From NCBI GenBank assembly GCA_963807065.1, contig CAWDZQ010000003.1:992001-1056000 (forward strand): a DNA stretch of 64,000 nt, in the 5' to 3' direction. This DNA is from CAWAND01 sp963807065. GTDB taxonomy: Bacteria; Chloroflexota; Anaerolineae; Anaerolineales; E44-bin32. The translations under genes were made by a program, and so were the position numbers. The notes below the pieces were generated by a model, which did no database searches, was not told the DNA's origin, and saw nothing but the letters and a program-made list of their open reading frames with translations. Positions 32,776 through 41,614 of the stretch are shown one piece after another (position 1 is the stretch's first letter; each line of letters starts with the position of its first letter).

Positions 32776-33492
32776 GTGACTGGGACAGAAGCCAGCGTTG
32801 TAACCCACGAACAGATCCTGGCCGCGAACACCAGGGACGGACCAGCCCTGCTAACCTTCTGGGCCGAGCCGGAGGGCGAGGGACCCTACCCGGGTCTGGT
32901 CGTGATCCACGAAATCCATGGTCTGAACGATGACATTCGCGGAATCGCCCGCCGCCTGGCTGGCGAAGGTTATGTGGCGATGGCGGTCGATCTGTTCAGC
33001 GGGAGGAACCGCGCCGTCTGCCTGGCTCGAATCTTCTACGGGTTGCTGGTGCGCCCGTTGGGGAATGGCACGGTCGCCGAGATCCAGGCGGCGCTCGGGG
33101 CGATTCGCCGGCACGCCAAAGTCGACGCCACCCGCACTGGAGCCATCGGCTTTTGTATGGGCGGGAGCTACGCCCTGCAGCTGGCCTGCATCGACGACGA
33201 GATGCGGGCGGCTTCCGTGTTCTACGCGCAGAACCCACGCCCGCTGGCGTCGCTGGCCGAGGCTTGTCCGATTGCCGGCAGCTACCCCGAGCGTGATTTC
33301 ACCGCCAAAGCCGGGTTGGAGCTTGAAGCTCGTCTCGAGCGCTACGAGATCCCGCACGACATTCGCATCTACCCCAAGACCCGGCATTCGTTCTTCAACG
33401 CCCAGAGCGGTGCCCACGACGAGGCAGCCGCCGACGACGCCTGGCGGAGGACGATGCGGTTTTTTGAGGCGCACATGAGAGGTAGCAGCTAG
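32776..33492 (+). CDS. Dienelactone hydrolase family protein
   Basis: A 238-residue alpha/beta hydrolase. The nucleophile elbow GAIGFCMGGSYALQLA has the Cys characteristic of dienelactone hydrolase, with the acid in PIAGSYPERDFTA and the histidine in YPKTRHSFFN. GTG 32776 is preferred because AGAAGGGA lies six bases upstream; GTG 32746, directly after the creatininase stop, is also in frame. Family members hydrolyse dienelactone in chlorocatechol breakdown or other small esters. Last gene of the DinB-like/creatininase/DLH run; two GC hairpins (GGCCAG-CTC-CTGGCC at 33494-33508) follow the stop codon. Confidence 0.88.
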   Translation: MTGTEASVVTHEQILAANTRDGPALLTFWAEPEGEGPYPGLVVIHEIHGLNDDIRGIARRLAGEGYVAMAVDLFSGRNRAVCLARIFYGLLVRPLGNGTVAEIQAALGAIRRHAKVDATRTGAIGFCMGGSYALQLACIDDEMRAASVFYAQNPRPLASLAEACPIAGSYPERDFTAKAGLELEARLERYEIPHDIRIYPKTRHSFFNAQSGAHDEAAADDAWRRTMRFFEAHMRGSS

Positions 33493-33609
33493 CGGCCAGC
33501 TCCTGGCCAGAGAGCGCTCTTGCCGCGTGGGATCGAAGCGTACGCCGCAGGTGCAAGTCCTTCTGGCCCCTGTGATGCGGCCATCACGGGCCTGGGTCCG
33601 ATTCGCCCC

Positions 33610-36600
33610 CTACGGCCAGATCTTGACGTATTCGCCGTTCTTCAACTCCGAAACTGAGATCTTGGGATCTGCGCAGTCGCCGTACTGGTCGCAGGTCAGG
33701 TTGCCGGTGATGCCCTGGAAGTCCTTGGTGGCATAGAGGCAATCACGCATGGCCTGGCGGCCGATGTGCAGCGTACCGTCTGGATCCTGCACGCCAACCT
33801 GCTCGATGCAGGCGAAGATCATGTTGGTGGCGTCGAAAGCATGCGCATGGAAGACCGAGATCGGGGCCGTGCCGTAGTCCGCCTGGTAGGCGGCCAGGAA
33901 CTTGTCGTTCAAGGCGCCCGAGAAAGAAGTGTCGGGGCCGGAGAAGTACATCCCTTCACCGGCGGGCCCGATGGCCCGGGCTGCGGCGGTCGAAATGCAG
34001 CCGTCGGCCGCAGCAACCTTGGTGTTCTCCAGGCCAGCAACTTCCTTGGACTGCTTGGCCAGGAAGGCGCACTCAGCCGTGAAGACCGGGAAGTAGATGA
34101 ACTGAGGCTGCCCGGCGGCAGCCACGGCGCTCAGCACCGGGTGCATGTCCGTGTCACCGACGTTGATGGCTGTGAATGCCACGACCGTTCCGCCGAACGA
34201 CTCGAAGGAGGTGCGGAACGCGTTCGCCAGACCTTCGGTGTAGGGGTCGCCGTCGTGGATGGCGGCAGCGCTCTTCAGACCGAGGGTGTTGTAGACGAAG
34301 TCGGCCATCGCCGCGCCCTGGACCTTGTCGTTGTGGGCGGTTCGCAGATAGCCAGGATTCCAGGCCTGATTGGGGTCGGTCAACACCGGAGAGGTATTGG
34401 ACGGGGATACCATGAAGTAGCCGGCCTCGGAGACCAGTTGGGACATGGGCACACCGGCCCCCGAACAGCTCGTGCCAATCACGCCTAGGATCGTCGGGTC
34501 GGAAACGATCTTCTGCCCAGCGACCTGGCCGCCCTCGGCGTTGCAGCCGTCATCCTCGGCCTGCAGCGTGATATCGTGGCCGTCAACCTGTCCTTTGAAT
34601 TCAATAGCGATCTGGACACCGCGCTGGGAGTCCGTGCCCAGGTCGGCGTTGGGGCCGGAAATCACCAGAGCCGAGGCCAGCTTGATCGGATCATTGGGGC
34701 CGTAGGTCACACAGCCCATCGGATCTCTACACTCAAATGGGCCACCAATCTGCCGTCCCTGCAAGCGGTCAACCCATTCCCGCGTCCTTTCCAGATAGCC
34801 GAAGGGTCCCAGGTCACCATAGTCCGAGTAGGCATCCGGTCCGCCAGGTTTGCCCTCCGAGAGCGCCGGCTCGATCTGCGTACCCTCCTGCCAGCCATTG
34901 AACGACGTGATGGCGATCAGATTGGGGGACACTTCCTGAGCCAGCGCGCTCTCCCATTGGCTGTCATAGGTGCCGCCATTGTTCCGAGGCAGGAACGTGT
35001 CCACGGGGGATCCGACTTGCTTGGCTGAGAAGCCGGGGATCACACTCGGCACGTACCAGGCTCCGGGTGGCAGCTGGCGGGCCCAGCCGAAAGCCTGGCC
35101 ACCTTCGGGAATTGGCGGGATGTCGTTGTACAGGCCATCGAAGTGCCCCTCGGTCACCCAGACGACATCGGAGTTGCCGGCGAGGATCACGCCCAGATTG
35201 GACTGATGGATGGCGTCCAGCGCCTCGTTCCAGTAGCCGACGTCTGCCTGCCCTGCGGCACCTGGCTGGACGTGAGGATCGGCGAGGAAGAAGAGCGGTC
35301 GGGGCTCGGGGTTGGCGACCCAGAGCGTGGCATCCGGCGTTTTGTAAATTGAAGGATGCCCGCCATAAGTATCGACGAGGTAGCGCAGGTGATCTACCAG
35401 GGTCCCAGCATTGCGCTCACCGTAGGCCTCAATTTGAAAAGCAACCCGCAGGCCGTAGTGATCGGCGGCTTCGAGTATCTGGGGCACCGCCTCGTCGGTC
35501 GGATCGCCTGGTCCCCCCCAGGCGGCGACGACAATGCCGACGCCGGCCTCACGCAGCCAGGCAAAATGTTGGGCGACGATCGCTGGATCCATCGAACTGT
35601 ACGGCCCAAGCAGAGGATAGTAATCGCTGGCAAGGTCATCGGGCGGTTGTCTCCCAGCCCCCTGCCACATTCTCCAATCCCCATCCAGGTCGGGATTTCC
35701 GAACCATGGATAGTAGAAGGCGGCCACATTCTCAGCCGGGGGAGCCCCGGAGACCTCCGGCCAGGCCGCCGGCTGCGGCTCGCTGGGCGAGGTGGCGACG
35801 ACCGCCGGGGACACCGGGCTTGCGGCCGGTTTGGGTGAGTTGGCGTTTCGCATTGCGAAAGCGAAATACAGGCCCAGGCCCAAGATCGCGACGGCGGCCG
35901 CGCCGCCGCCGATCCAAGCATAGGTCGGGATCGATCGCAGCCAACCCCGCTCCGGGCCGCCCATGCCCGCAATCGGCTCGGCCGATGCCGGGGCAGCCTC
36001 ATGTTCAGCAGCTGCGGCCGTGTCCCCGGCCGGCGAAGCGAGGGGCTGAAGAGTGGCGCCGAGACCTGTTTCGCCGCCGGTTGATCCACCAACCGGCGGG
36101 ATTCCCTCCGATGCGGCGGCAAGCACGGACTCGAAGGGTTCGGCCACGCTCGTTTCTTCGACCTCGCTTGCCTCCCCAACGCCCAGGGAATCGACGGCCC
36201 TGGCCATTTGCGCTGCCGACCCGTATCGGTCAACCGGGGACTTGGCCATGGCCTTGTCGATCACGGCCTGCATTCCCTCGGGCACGTGCCGGCCGAAGTC
36301 CTTGAGCCGGGGTATCGGTTCGCGAATGTGCTTCAAGGCCAGGCTGATCGGGGTGTCCGCCGAGTAAGGTTGCTTACCCGTCAGCATCTCGAACAAGATG
36401 ACCCCCAGCGAGTAGATGTCCGTCCGGTGGTCGATGGTGGTGTCCCCCTGGGCCTGCTCCGGGCTCATGTAGGCAGGGGTCCCGATAATGGATTCCCCGG
36501 TCAGGGTCGCCCCGCCCTGGGCCATCTTCACGATCCCGAAGTCAGTGAGATAGGGGTCGCCGCGTCCGTCAAATAGGATATTTCCCGGCTTGAGATCGCG

Positions 36601-36987
36601 ATGGATGATTCCCCGCTCATGGGCATAATCCAAGGCGGACGCCATCCGCCGGATCAGATGAACGGCCTGATCGGGAGTTAGACTGCCCTGGCTGAGCCGA
36701 TCCCGCAGTGAGCCCCCCGGCATATGCCGCATGACGAGGTACGGCTGTCCTTCCTGATCTCCGAAGTCGTACACGGTAACGATCGCCGGGTGTTCCAACG
36801 CCGCAATGACCTTGGCCTCGCGTTCAAAGCGTGCCCGGAACATGGCCTCATCCATGACCTCGCTGGGGAGGACCTTGACGGCCACTTCACGCTCGAACCT
36901 TGGGTCCATGGCGCGGTAGACGCGGGCCATGCCTCCCCGCCCGACTTCCCCGAGGATCTGATATCGGCCAAACTTCGAAGGCACCAT
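33610..36987 (-). CDS. Transmembrane Ser/Thr kinase fused to GH99-like and periplasmic-binding-protein domains
   Basis: A 1,125-residue single protein. Residues 8-265 are a Hanks-type kinase: glycine loop ILGEVGRGGMARV, VAVKVL (Lys38), IIHRDLKPGN (Asp131), LTDFGIVK (Asp149), GTPAYMSPEQ. An acidic/Pro-Ala linker leads to one TM segment (358-379). Residues about 421-740 (AAFYYPWFGNPDLDGDWRMW, AWLREAGVGIVVAAWGGPGD, SFNGWQEGTQIEPA) resemble GH99/GH71-type endomannosidase-like barrels. Residues about 760-1125 (SGPNADLGTDSQRGVQIAIE, LGVIGTSCSGAGVPMSQLVS, GYFMVSPSNTSP, DGDPYTEGLANAFR) are a type I periplasmic binding domain of the Leu/Ile/Val class. The layout implies an outside ligand sensor controlling an inside kinase. 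ATG 36987 has AAGGG upstream. No frame break is seen. Confidence 0.9.
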   Translation of the reverse strand: MVPSKFGRYQILGEVGRGGMARVYRAMDPRFEREVAVKVLPSEVMDEAMFRARFEREAKVIAALEHPAIVTVYDFGDQEGQPYLVMRHMPGGSLRDRLSQGSLTPDQAVHLIRRMASALDYAHERGIIHRDLKPGNILFDGRGDPYLTDFGIVKMAQGGATLTGESIIGTPAYMSPEQAQGDTTIDHRTDIYSLGVILFEMLTGKQPYSADTPISLALKHIREPIPRLKDFGRHVPEGMQAVIDKAMAKSPVDRYGSAAQMARAVDSLGVGEASEVEETSVAEPFESVLAAASEGIPPVGGSTGGETGLGATLQPLASPAGDTAAAAEHEAAPASAEPIAGMGGPERGWLRSIPTYAWIGGGAAAVAILGLGLYFAFAMRNANSPKPAASPVSPAVVATSPSEPQPAAWPEVSGAPPAENVAAFYYPWFGNPDLDGDWRMWQGAGRQPPDDLASDYYPLLGPYSSMDPAIVAQHFAWLREAGVGIVVAAWGGPGDPTDEAVPQILEAADHYGLRVAFQIEAYGERNAGTLVDHLRYLVDTYGGHPSIYKTPDATLWVANPEPRPLFFLADPHVQPGAAGQADVGYWNEALDAIHQSNLGVILAGNSDVVWVTEGHFDGLYNDIPPIPEGGQAFGWARQLPPGAWYVPSVIPGFSAKQVGSPVDTFLPRNNGGTYDSQWESALAQEVSPNLIAITSFNGWQEGTQIEPALSEGKPGGPDAYSDYGDLGPFGYLERTREWVDRLQGRQIGGPFECRDPMGCVTYGPNDPIKLASALVISGPNADLGTDSQRGVQIAIEFKGQVDGHDITLQAEDDGCNAEGGQVAGQKIVSDPTILGVIGTSCSGAGVPMSQLVSEAGYFMVSPSNTSPVLTDPNQAWNPGYLRTAHNDKVQGAAMADFVYNTLGLKSAAAIHDGDPYTEGLANAFRTSFESFGGTVVAFTAINVGDTDMHPVLSAVAAAGQPQFIYFPVFTAECAFLAKQSKEVAGLENTKVAAADGCISTAAARAIGPAGEGMYFSGPDTSFSGALNDKFLAAYQADYGTAPISVFHAHAFDATNMIFACIEQVGVQDPDGTLHIGRQAMRDCLYATKDFQGITGNLTCDQYGDCADPKISVSELKNGEYVKIWP

Positions 36988-37356
36988 GCGCTGTCCCTTC
37001 TTCCAGTGAGCGGGCGACCGGGGTGCTGCCATGCGAGGCGCAACGGTGATAAGTAGCGTGCCGAGAGGACCGTCAATAGTCCGACAAAGGGTTGAGCTGC
37101 CCCGTCGTCGGCCCAGCTGCTTCTTTCCCCCTGAGCAGAGGCGAAGATGGTGGCCCGGCGGCGCCATGTGGACCTGCGGCCTGGGACCATTCTACAACGA
37201 ATACACCACCGTCAATCAGTCCCCGGAGCTGGAACTCGCCGCCAACGGCCTGCCCCCGAGGACGAGCCCCGCCGTGCCATTTGTGCATTTCTTCACAGAC
37301 CCCTGCCCCGCCCAGGCGGGCGCGCAGCCCGCCTGCCCGAAGACACGAGGTCCCTC
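36988..37356. other. Divergent intergenic region between kinase fusion and TetR genes
   Basis: No gene seen. It contains the degenerate Rex-like palindrome at 37280-37299. The kinase promoter was not identified. Confidence 0.5.
37280..37299. repeat. Rex/CRP-like palindrome, copy 9 (degenerate)
   Basis: TTTGTGCATTTCTTCACAGA, in the divergent region between the kinase fusion and the TetR gene. Confidence 0.6.
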
Positions 37357-37384
37357 TTGACAGCCTGTCGAGGAGGTGTATTCT
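37357..37384 (+). promoter_or_regulatory. Sigma-70-type promoter of the TetR gene
   Basis: TTGACA (37357-37362), 16-base spacer, TATTCT (37379-37384). The TetR operator starts eight bases downstream, so bound repressor would block transcription start. Confidence 0.7.
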
Positions 37385-37391
37385 ATAACCG

Positions 37392-37405
37392 ACCGACCAG
37401 TCAGT
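37392..37405 (+). promoter_or_regulatory. TetR operator 1
   Basis: ACCGAC-CA-GTCAGT inverted repeat, between the -10 box and the TetR ATG. The sequence GACCAGTCAGTTTAG is repeated identically at operator 2, downstream of the TetR gene. Confidence 0.75.
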
Positions 37406-37427
37406 TTAGAAAGCGAATGCGGTAGCT

Positions 37428-38024
37428 ATGTCCCCCAGAGAAGACGTGAGCGAAGAGCGCAAAGAGCAGATCTTGGACGCCGCAACGGAGGTGTTCGCCC
37501 AAAAAGGATTTGACCAGGCGCGGATGGACGACATCGTCGAAGAGACCGGGCTGAGCAAAGGCGCCCTCTACTGGTATTTCAAGAGCAAGGATGACATCAT
37601 CTTCGGTATCTTGGACCGAATCTTTCAGCATGAATTCAAAGCCCTGGAGCATTTGAAGGATTCGGACCAGAGTGCCGTCGAGGACGTGCATACCTTCACC
37701 GATGTGGCCGTGATCGATACCCAACGCATGCTCAAACTGATGCCGGTCGCCTACGAATTCCTGTCCCTTGCCTTCCGCAATCGCCTGGTCCAGAAGGCGA
37801 TCAAGGAATACTTCAATCGCTACATCGACATTATTGACCCCATCATCCAGCGTGGAATCGACCGGGGTGAATTCAAGCAGGTCGATGCTCGACAAGTGAG
37901 CCTGGCCGCATGTGCCATTTTCGAGGGGACGTTGTTGCTTTGGGTCTACGACCGCAGTCTGGTTGATCCAGAAGTGCACATTCGCAGCAGCATCCACCTC
38001 TTGCTGGAAGGCGTCAAAGCCTGA
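37428..38024 (+). CDS. TetR-family repressor of efflux operon (CecR-like position)
   Basis: A 198-residue regulator. N-terminal HTH: RKEQILDAATEVFAQKGFDQARMDDIVEETGLSKGALYWYFKSKDDII, a textbook TetR DNA-binding domain; the helical C-terminal ligand domain follows. It precedes a divergently complete efflux operon in the same direction and is bracketed by two near-identical operators, one over its own promoter and one just upstream of the small membrane protein gene. It therefore most likely represses both itself and the exporter, as E. coli CecR does with ybhGFSR. Confidence 0.93.
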   Translation: MSPREDVSEERKEQILDAATEVFAQKGFDQARMDDIVEETGLSKGALYWYFKSKDDIIFGILDRIFQHEFKALEHLKDSDQSAVEDVHTFTDVAVIDTQRMLKLMPVAYEFLSLAFRNRLVQKAIKEYFNRYIDIIDPIIQRGIDRGEFKQVDARQVSLAACAIFEGTLLLWVYDRSLVDPEVHIRSSIHLLLEGVKA

Positions 38025-38058
38025 AACCATCGAGCCGTTTTTTTTGCCGGGCCAACCG

Positions 38059-38072
38059 ACTGACCAGTCAGT
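38059..38072 (+). promoter_or_regulatory. TetR operator 2
   Basis: ACTGAC-CA-GTCAGT, a perfect inverted repeat 32 bases upstream of the ATG at 38104. It shares GACCAGTCAGTTTAG with operator 1, so the same repressor should bind both and control the downstream operon. Confidence 0.8.
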
Positions 38073-38103
38073 TTAGCCCAGGCGCCAAGAAAGGGTGTAT
38101 GAC

Positions 38104-38376
38104 ATGGTCACCATTCTCATTCTTATCGTCGCCATGGTCGTGGTCGGTCTGATCATCGGGGCGCTGGCCGGTCCAATATGGAAGGACAAGCGGCCGATAG
38201 GCGTGCGAGGCGATTACATCGCCGCCGTGCTCTCCGCCATCGCCATCGGACTGCTCGACTGGTTCGTCATCCCGGCCATGGGGTTCTCCAACACGATGCG
38301 CACCTTGGGCGTGGCCATCGAGCCCGCCGCCGGGGCATTGCTCGTGCTGTGGCTGTTCCGCGTCGCCCGTCGCTAG
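38104..38376 (+). CDS. Small membrane protein, first gene of TetR-controlled efflux operon
   Basis: A 90-residue protein with three hydrophobic segments (VTILILIVAMVVVGLIIGALAG, YIAAVLSAIAIGLLDWFVI, AIEPAAGALLVLWLF) and a short basic loop (WKDKRPIGVRGD). The topology and GALAG-type motif resemble GlsB/YeaQ/YmgE transglycosylase-associated proteins, but the match is weak. ATG 38104 is chosen with AAAGGG eight bases upstream; GTG 38095 is in frame. It lies directly after TetR operator 2 and 10 bases before the first ATPase gene, so it is part of the induced operon; its role is unknown. Confidence 0.7.
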   Translation: MVTILILIVAMVVVGLIIGALAGPIWKDKRPIGVRGDYIAAVLSAIAIGLLDWFVIPAMGFSNTMRTLGVAIEPAAGALLVLWLFRVARR

Positions 38377-38386
38377 GCTAAGGCCG

Positions 38387-39343
38387 TTGTCAGCTGAGAC
38401 AGTCTCCGCCGGGGCCGTCCCCCCGATGATCGCCACCCAAGGCCTGAGCCGCTCGTTCAAGAAGACCGAAGCGGTGGTCGATCTCGATCTCTCGATCCAA
38501 CCGGGCGAACTTTTCGGCCTGGTGGGGCCGGACGGTGCCGGGAAGACCACCACCCTGCGGCTTCTGGCAGGGCTGCTGGACCTCACGGACGGTGAAGCCA
38601 CGGTCGACGGATTCGACCTCCGGACCCAATCCGAGGCCGTCAAGCCCCACGTGGGTTACATGGCGCAGCAGTTCAGCCTTTACGGCGAGCTGTCAGTGGT
38701 GGAGAACCTGAACTTCTTCGCCGAGGTCTTCGACGTCAGCCCTTCCGATATCAACGATCGGTCCGAACGCCTGCTGGCCTTTGCCGGGTTGGAAGCTTTC
38801 CGTGATCGGCGGGCCGCCCACCTGTCAGGGGGAATGCAGAAGAAGCTGGCTTTGGCCTGCACCCTGATCCATGAGCCGACCCTGCTCCTTCTCGACGAGC
38901 CAACGACCGGGGTGGACCCTGTCTCGCGGCGTGAGTTCTGGGACATCCTGACCGACCTCTATACCCAGGGCACCACGATCGTCGTCAGTACGCCCTACAT
39001 GGATGAGGCCGACCGTTGCTCGCGGGTTGGGCTGATGTACCAGGGGCGGCTGGTGAAGGTCGATACGCCCAAGGCCATCCGGGCTCCGCTGGAGGGTCGA
39101 GTGATCGAGCTTCAACCCGATGACTGGCAGGCGGCCCGCGCCATCGCCGGCGGACTGCCTGGCGTAGAAGAGGTCCAGACTTACGGCGAGACCCTTCATC
39201 TGCTGGTTGACTCAGGGAAACGTCGTCTGCCTGAGATCGAAGCCCAATTACGCCAGCGCAACATCGGATTCCAACGGGTACGAGTGGCGCCGGCGCGTAT
39301 GGAAGAAGCCTTCATCTCCATCATTTCGAGACTCGAGAGCTGA
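38387..39343 (+). CDS. ABC transporter ATPase (first of a pair) of TetR-controlled exporter
   Basis: A 318-residue ATPase: GPDGAGKTTT, YMAQQFSLYGELSV, LSGGMQKKLALACTL, LLLLDEPTTGVDP and STPYMDEADRCSRV. As in its paralogue at 24150-25106 the H-loop His is replaced, so it is likely the degenerate half of a heterodimer. Start taken as TTG 38387 with TAAGG upstream; ATG 38426 is a possible alternative. The C-terminal 90 residues (VIELQPDDWQAARAI ... APARMEEAFISII) are the usual extension of this family. Confidence 0.9.
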   Translation: MSAETVSAGAVPPMIATQGLSRSFKKTEAVVDLDLSIQPGELFGLVGPDGAGKTTTLRLLAGLLDLTDGEATVDGFDLRTQSEAVKPHVGYMAQQFSLYGELSVVENLNFFAEVFDVSPSDINDRSERLLAFAGLEAFRDRRAAHLSGGMQKKLALACTLIHEPTLLLLDEPTTGVDPVSRREFWDILTDLYTQGTTIVVSTPYMDEADRCSRVGLMYQGRLVKVDTPKAIRAPLEGRVIELQPDDWQAARAIAGGLPGVEEVQTYGETLHLLVDSGKRRLPEIEAQLRQRNIGFQRVRVAPARMEEAFISIISRLES

Positions 39344-39344
39344 G

Positions 39345-40478
39345 ATGTCCATGCGCCACATCTGGGCCCTGACCCACAAAGAGTTCCTCCACATTATGCG
39401 CGATCGCTCAACGTTGATCCTGGTGCTGTTCACCCCCACCCTGCTCCTGCTGCTGATGGCCTATGCGCTCACCGTTGACATCACGCACGTCCCTGTGGCG
39501 GTGCTCGATTACGACCGCTCTGCGGCTTCCAGCCGTTTTATCCAACAGATCACATCCGGAGACGACCTGGATATCGCGGCGTTCGTCACCTCCCGACAGG
39601 ATATTGAAACATTGTTAATGGAGGGCAGCGCCAAAGCGGCCGTGATCATCAACCACGGGTTCTCGAGCGATCTGCAGGCCCTGAAGGGGCTGCCGCTTCA
39701 AGTCATTATTGATGGCACCGAACCTCAGAGCGGAGAGTTCGCCGTGGAGCACATCGCCTCCCGCGCCGAGGCCTTCGTGCAGGCGGCCGTCACCCGCCAG
39801 CTTCAGGGCCGCGGAATTGCCCTGACAAGTCTGCAGCCGCTCGACCTGCGGATCCAGGCCTGGTTTAACCCCAGCATGAAGTCGCGCAACGCGATCATCC
39901 CCGGCCTGATCTCGATGGTTCTCGGCTTTCCGGCGCTTTCCGTCGCCCTGGCCCTGGCACAGGAACGCGAACACGGCACGCTGGAGCAGCTGATGGCCAC
40001 CCCCATCGGCCGCGCCGAGCTGATGCTGGGCAAAATGGTCCCCTATATCCTGGTGGGCATGCTGAATGTGGTGCTGATCCCGGCCTTTGCCCTGGCCTGG
40101 TTTCATATCCCCTTCAACGGAAGCTTTCCTCTATACCTTGGCCTATCGGCCATCTTCATGTTCTCGGTGCTGTCCATGGGTATCGTGGTCGGCGTCTTCA
40201 TGCACACCCAGCCGGCCGCCCTGGCCCTGTCCTTCTTGGTGATCTTCTACCCCGGTTTCTTCCTGACGGGAATCTTCTTTCCCTTGGCCTCCATGCCCGA
40301 GGAGGTGCGCCTTGAGGCGCTCTCCTTGCCGGGCACGCACTATGCCATTATCACCCGCGGCCTGTTCCTGCCCGGCGTGGGGCTGGACGTGCTGTGGCCC
40401 TATGCCGTGATGATGCTCTTCCTCGGATTGGCATTCACCGGCGTGGCCGCCCTTTTCTTCCGAAAGAAGCTGGCCTGA
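39345..40478 (+). CDS. ABC-2 permease 1 of TetR-controlled exporter (YbhS-like)
   Basis: A 377-residue membrane protein: N-terminal TM (LILVLFTPTLLLLLMAYALTV), external domain (VAVLDYDRSAASSRFIQQI ... IINHGFSSDLQALKGLPLQVIIDG), and five C-terminal TMs with the ABC-2 motif AQEREHGTLEQLMATPIGRAELMLGKMVPYILVG. ATG 39345 sits one base after the ATPase TGA; a second ATG is two codons on. It is followed two bases later by a second permease, so the channel is probably a heterodimer. Confidence 0.92.
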   Translation: MSMRHIWALTHKEFLHIMRDRSTLILVLFTPTLLLLLMAYALTVDITHVPVAVLDYDRSAASSRFIQQITSGDDLDIAAFVTSRQDIETLLMEGSAKAAVIINHGFSSDLQALKGLPLQVIIDGTEPQSGEFAVEHIASRAEAFVQAAVTRQLQGRGIALTSLQPLDLRIQAWFNPSMKSRNAIIPGLISMVLGFPALSVALALAQEREHGTLEQLMATPIGRAELMLGKMVPYILVGMLNVVLIPAFALAWFHIPFNGSFPLYLGLSAIFMFSVLSMGIVVGVFMHTQPAALALSFLVIFYPGFFLTGIFFPLASMPEEVRLEALSLPGTHYAIITRGLFLPGVGLDVLWPYAVMMLFLGLAFTGVAALFFRKKLA

Positions 40479-40479
40479 C

Positions 40480-41610
40480 ATGCAGCGACTGCGACGAATC
40501 TGGGCCCTTACGGTCAACGAGTTCATTCACCTGCGAAACGATTGGTGGATGCCGGCCTTCATGCTGCTCGGGGGCGCCTCGGAGCTGCTGCTGGTAGGCT
40601 GGGCCACCTCCCGGCCGATCACTAATCTGCCCTTGATGGTGTTCGACCAGGACCGGTCGGCCGTCAGCCGGTCGGTGGTGACGGCCCTGGAGAACACCGG
40701 CACATTTGCCCTCCAGGACGAAGTTGGCAGCATGGCGGCGATCGAGTCCGCCATGGGGCGCGGGGATATCAATGCCGCGTTGGTGATCCCACCCGATTTC
40801 GACGAGCAGGTGCGCGCCCCGGATGGCCACCCGACACTGCTGGCGATCATCAATGGAGCCGAGAATACGCCGGCCCTGGCCTCGCTGCGGGCCATGCAAG
40901 GCATGGCCGCCGCCATGGGCCAGGGGATCGCCGTCAAGCGCCTGGGCCTCCCACCCGAACAACTGGCGGGATTTGAACCCAGCCTTCGAGTCTGGTTCAA
41001 CGAGGCCCTTAGCGAAGCCCTGTACACCACCCCGGCCGAGCTTGGCCTGATGCTCGAATTCACCGTACTGCTCTTCGCGGGCTTGACGTTCGCCCGCGAG
41101 CGCGAGCTGGGCACCTTGGAGCAGCTGCTGGTGATGCCTTTCTCATCGCTCGATCTCATCATCGGCAAGTCTCTGCCGGTGATTATCATCGGCCTTTCGG
41201 ATTTCGCCTTGATGCTGGGGATGGTCCACTTTGCCTTCGGTGTGCCTTTCCGGGGTTCGATGGCGCTGCTGTCGGGGTTGGCTTTCGCCTATGTCCTGGT
41301 GGAACTGAGCAAAGGACTGGTGATCTCGGTCGTCTCCCGGACCCAGCACCAGGCCTTCCTCCTGGTTTTCCTGATCGGTATGGTGGATTTCATGTTCACC
41401 GGCTACGCCGCACCGGTCGAGAGCATGCCCGTCGGCCTGCAGTGGTTCGCCAATCTGATCCCGGCGCACCACTGGCTGACCATCCTGCGCGGACTGCTGC
41501 TCAAGGGCGCCGGCCTGGACGTCCTGTGGCCACACGTTTTGGCGCTGATCGCCCTTGGATTGGTCATCGGCACCTTCTCGCTCCTATTCGTGCGCCGGGC
41601 CCTGGACTAG
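40480..41610 (+). CDS. ABC-2 permease 2 of TetR-controlled exporter (YbhR-like)
   Basis: A 376-residue paralogue of permease 1 with the same layout: TM1 (MPAFMLLGGASELLLVGWATS), external domain (LMVFDQDRSAVSRSVVTALENTG ... ALVIPPDFDEQV), then five TMs with ARERELGTLEQLLVMPFSSLDLIIGKSLPVIIIG. It would pair with permease 1. Starts one base after the preceding stop and ends four bases before the second ATPase gene. Confidence 0.92.
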   Translation: MQRLRRIWALTVNEFIHLRNDWWMPAFMLLGGASELLLVGWATSRPITNLPLMVFDQDRSAVSRSVVTALENTGTFALQDEVGSMAAIESAMGRGDINAALVIPPDFDEQVRAPDGHPTLLAIINGAENTPALASLRAMQGMAAAMGQGIAVKRLGLPPEQLAGFEPSLRVWFNEALSEALYTTPAELGLMLEFTVLLFAGLTFARERELGTLEQLLVMPFSSLDLIIGKSLPVIIIGLSDFALMLGMVHFAFGVPFRGSMALLSGLAFAYVLVELSKGLVISVVSRTQHQAFLLVFLIGMVDFMFTGYAAPVESMPVGLQWFANLIPAHHWLTILRGLLLKGAGLDVLWPHVLALIALGLVIGTFSLLFVRRALD

Positions 41611-41614
41611 CGCC

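Noticed and set aside
33540..33600. tRNA-like stretch (GCAGGTGCAAGTCC) after the dienelactone hydrolase gene
   Set aside because: The T-arm does not pair, and no acceptor or anticodon stem can be built around it.
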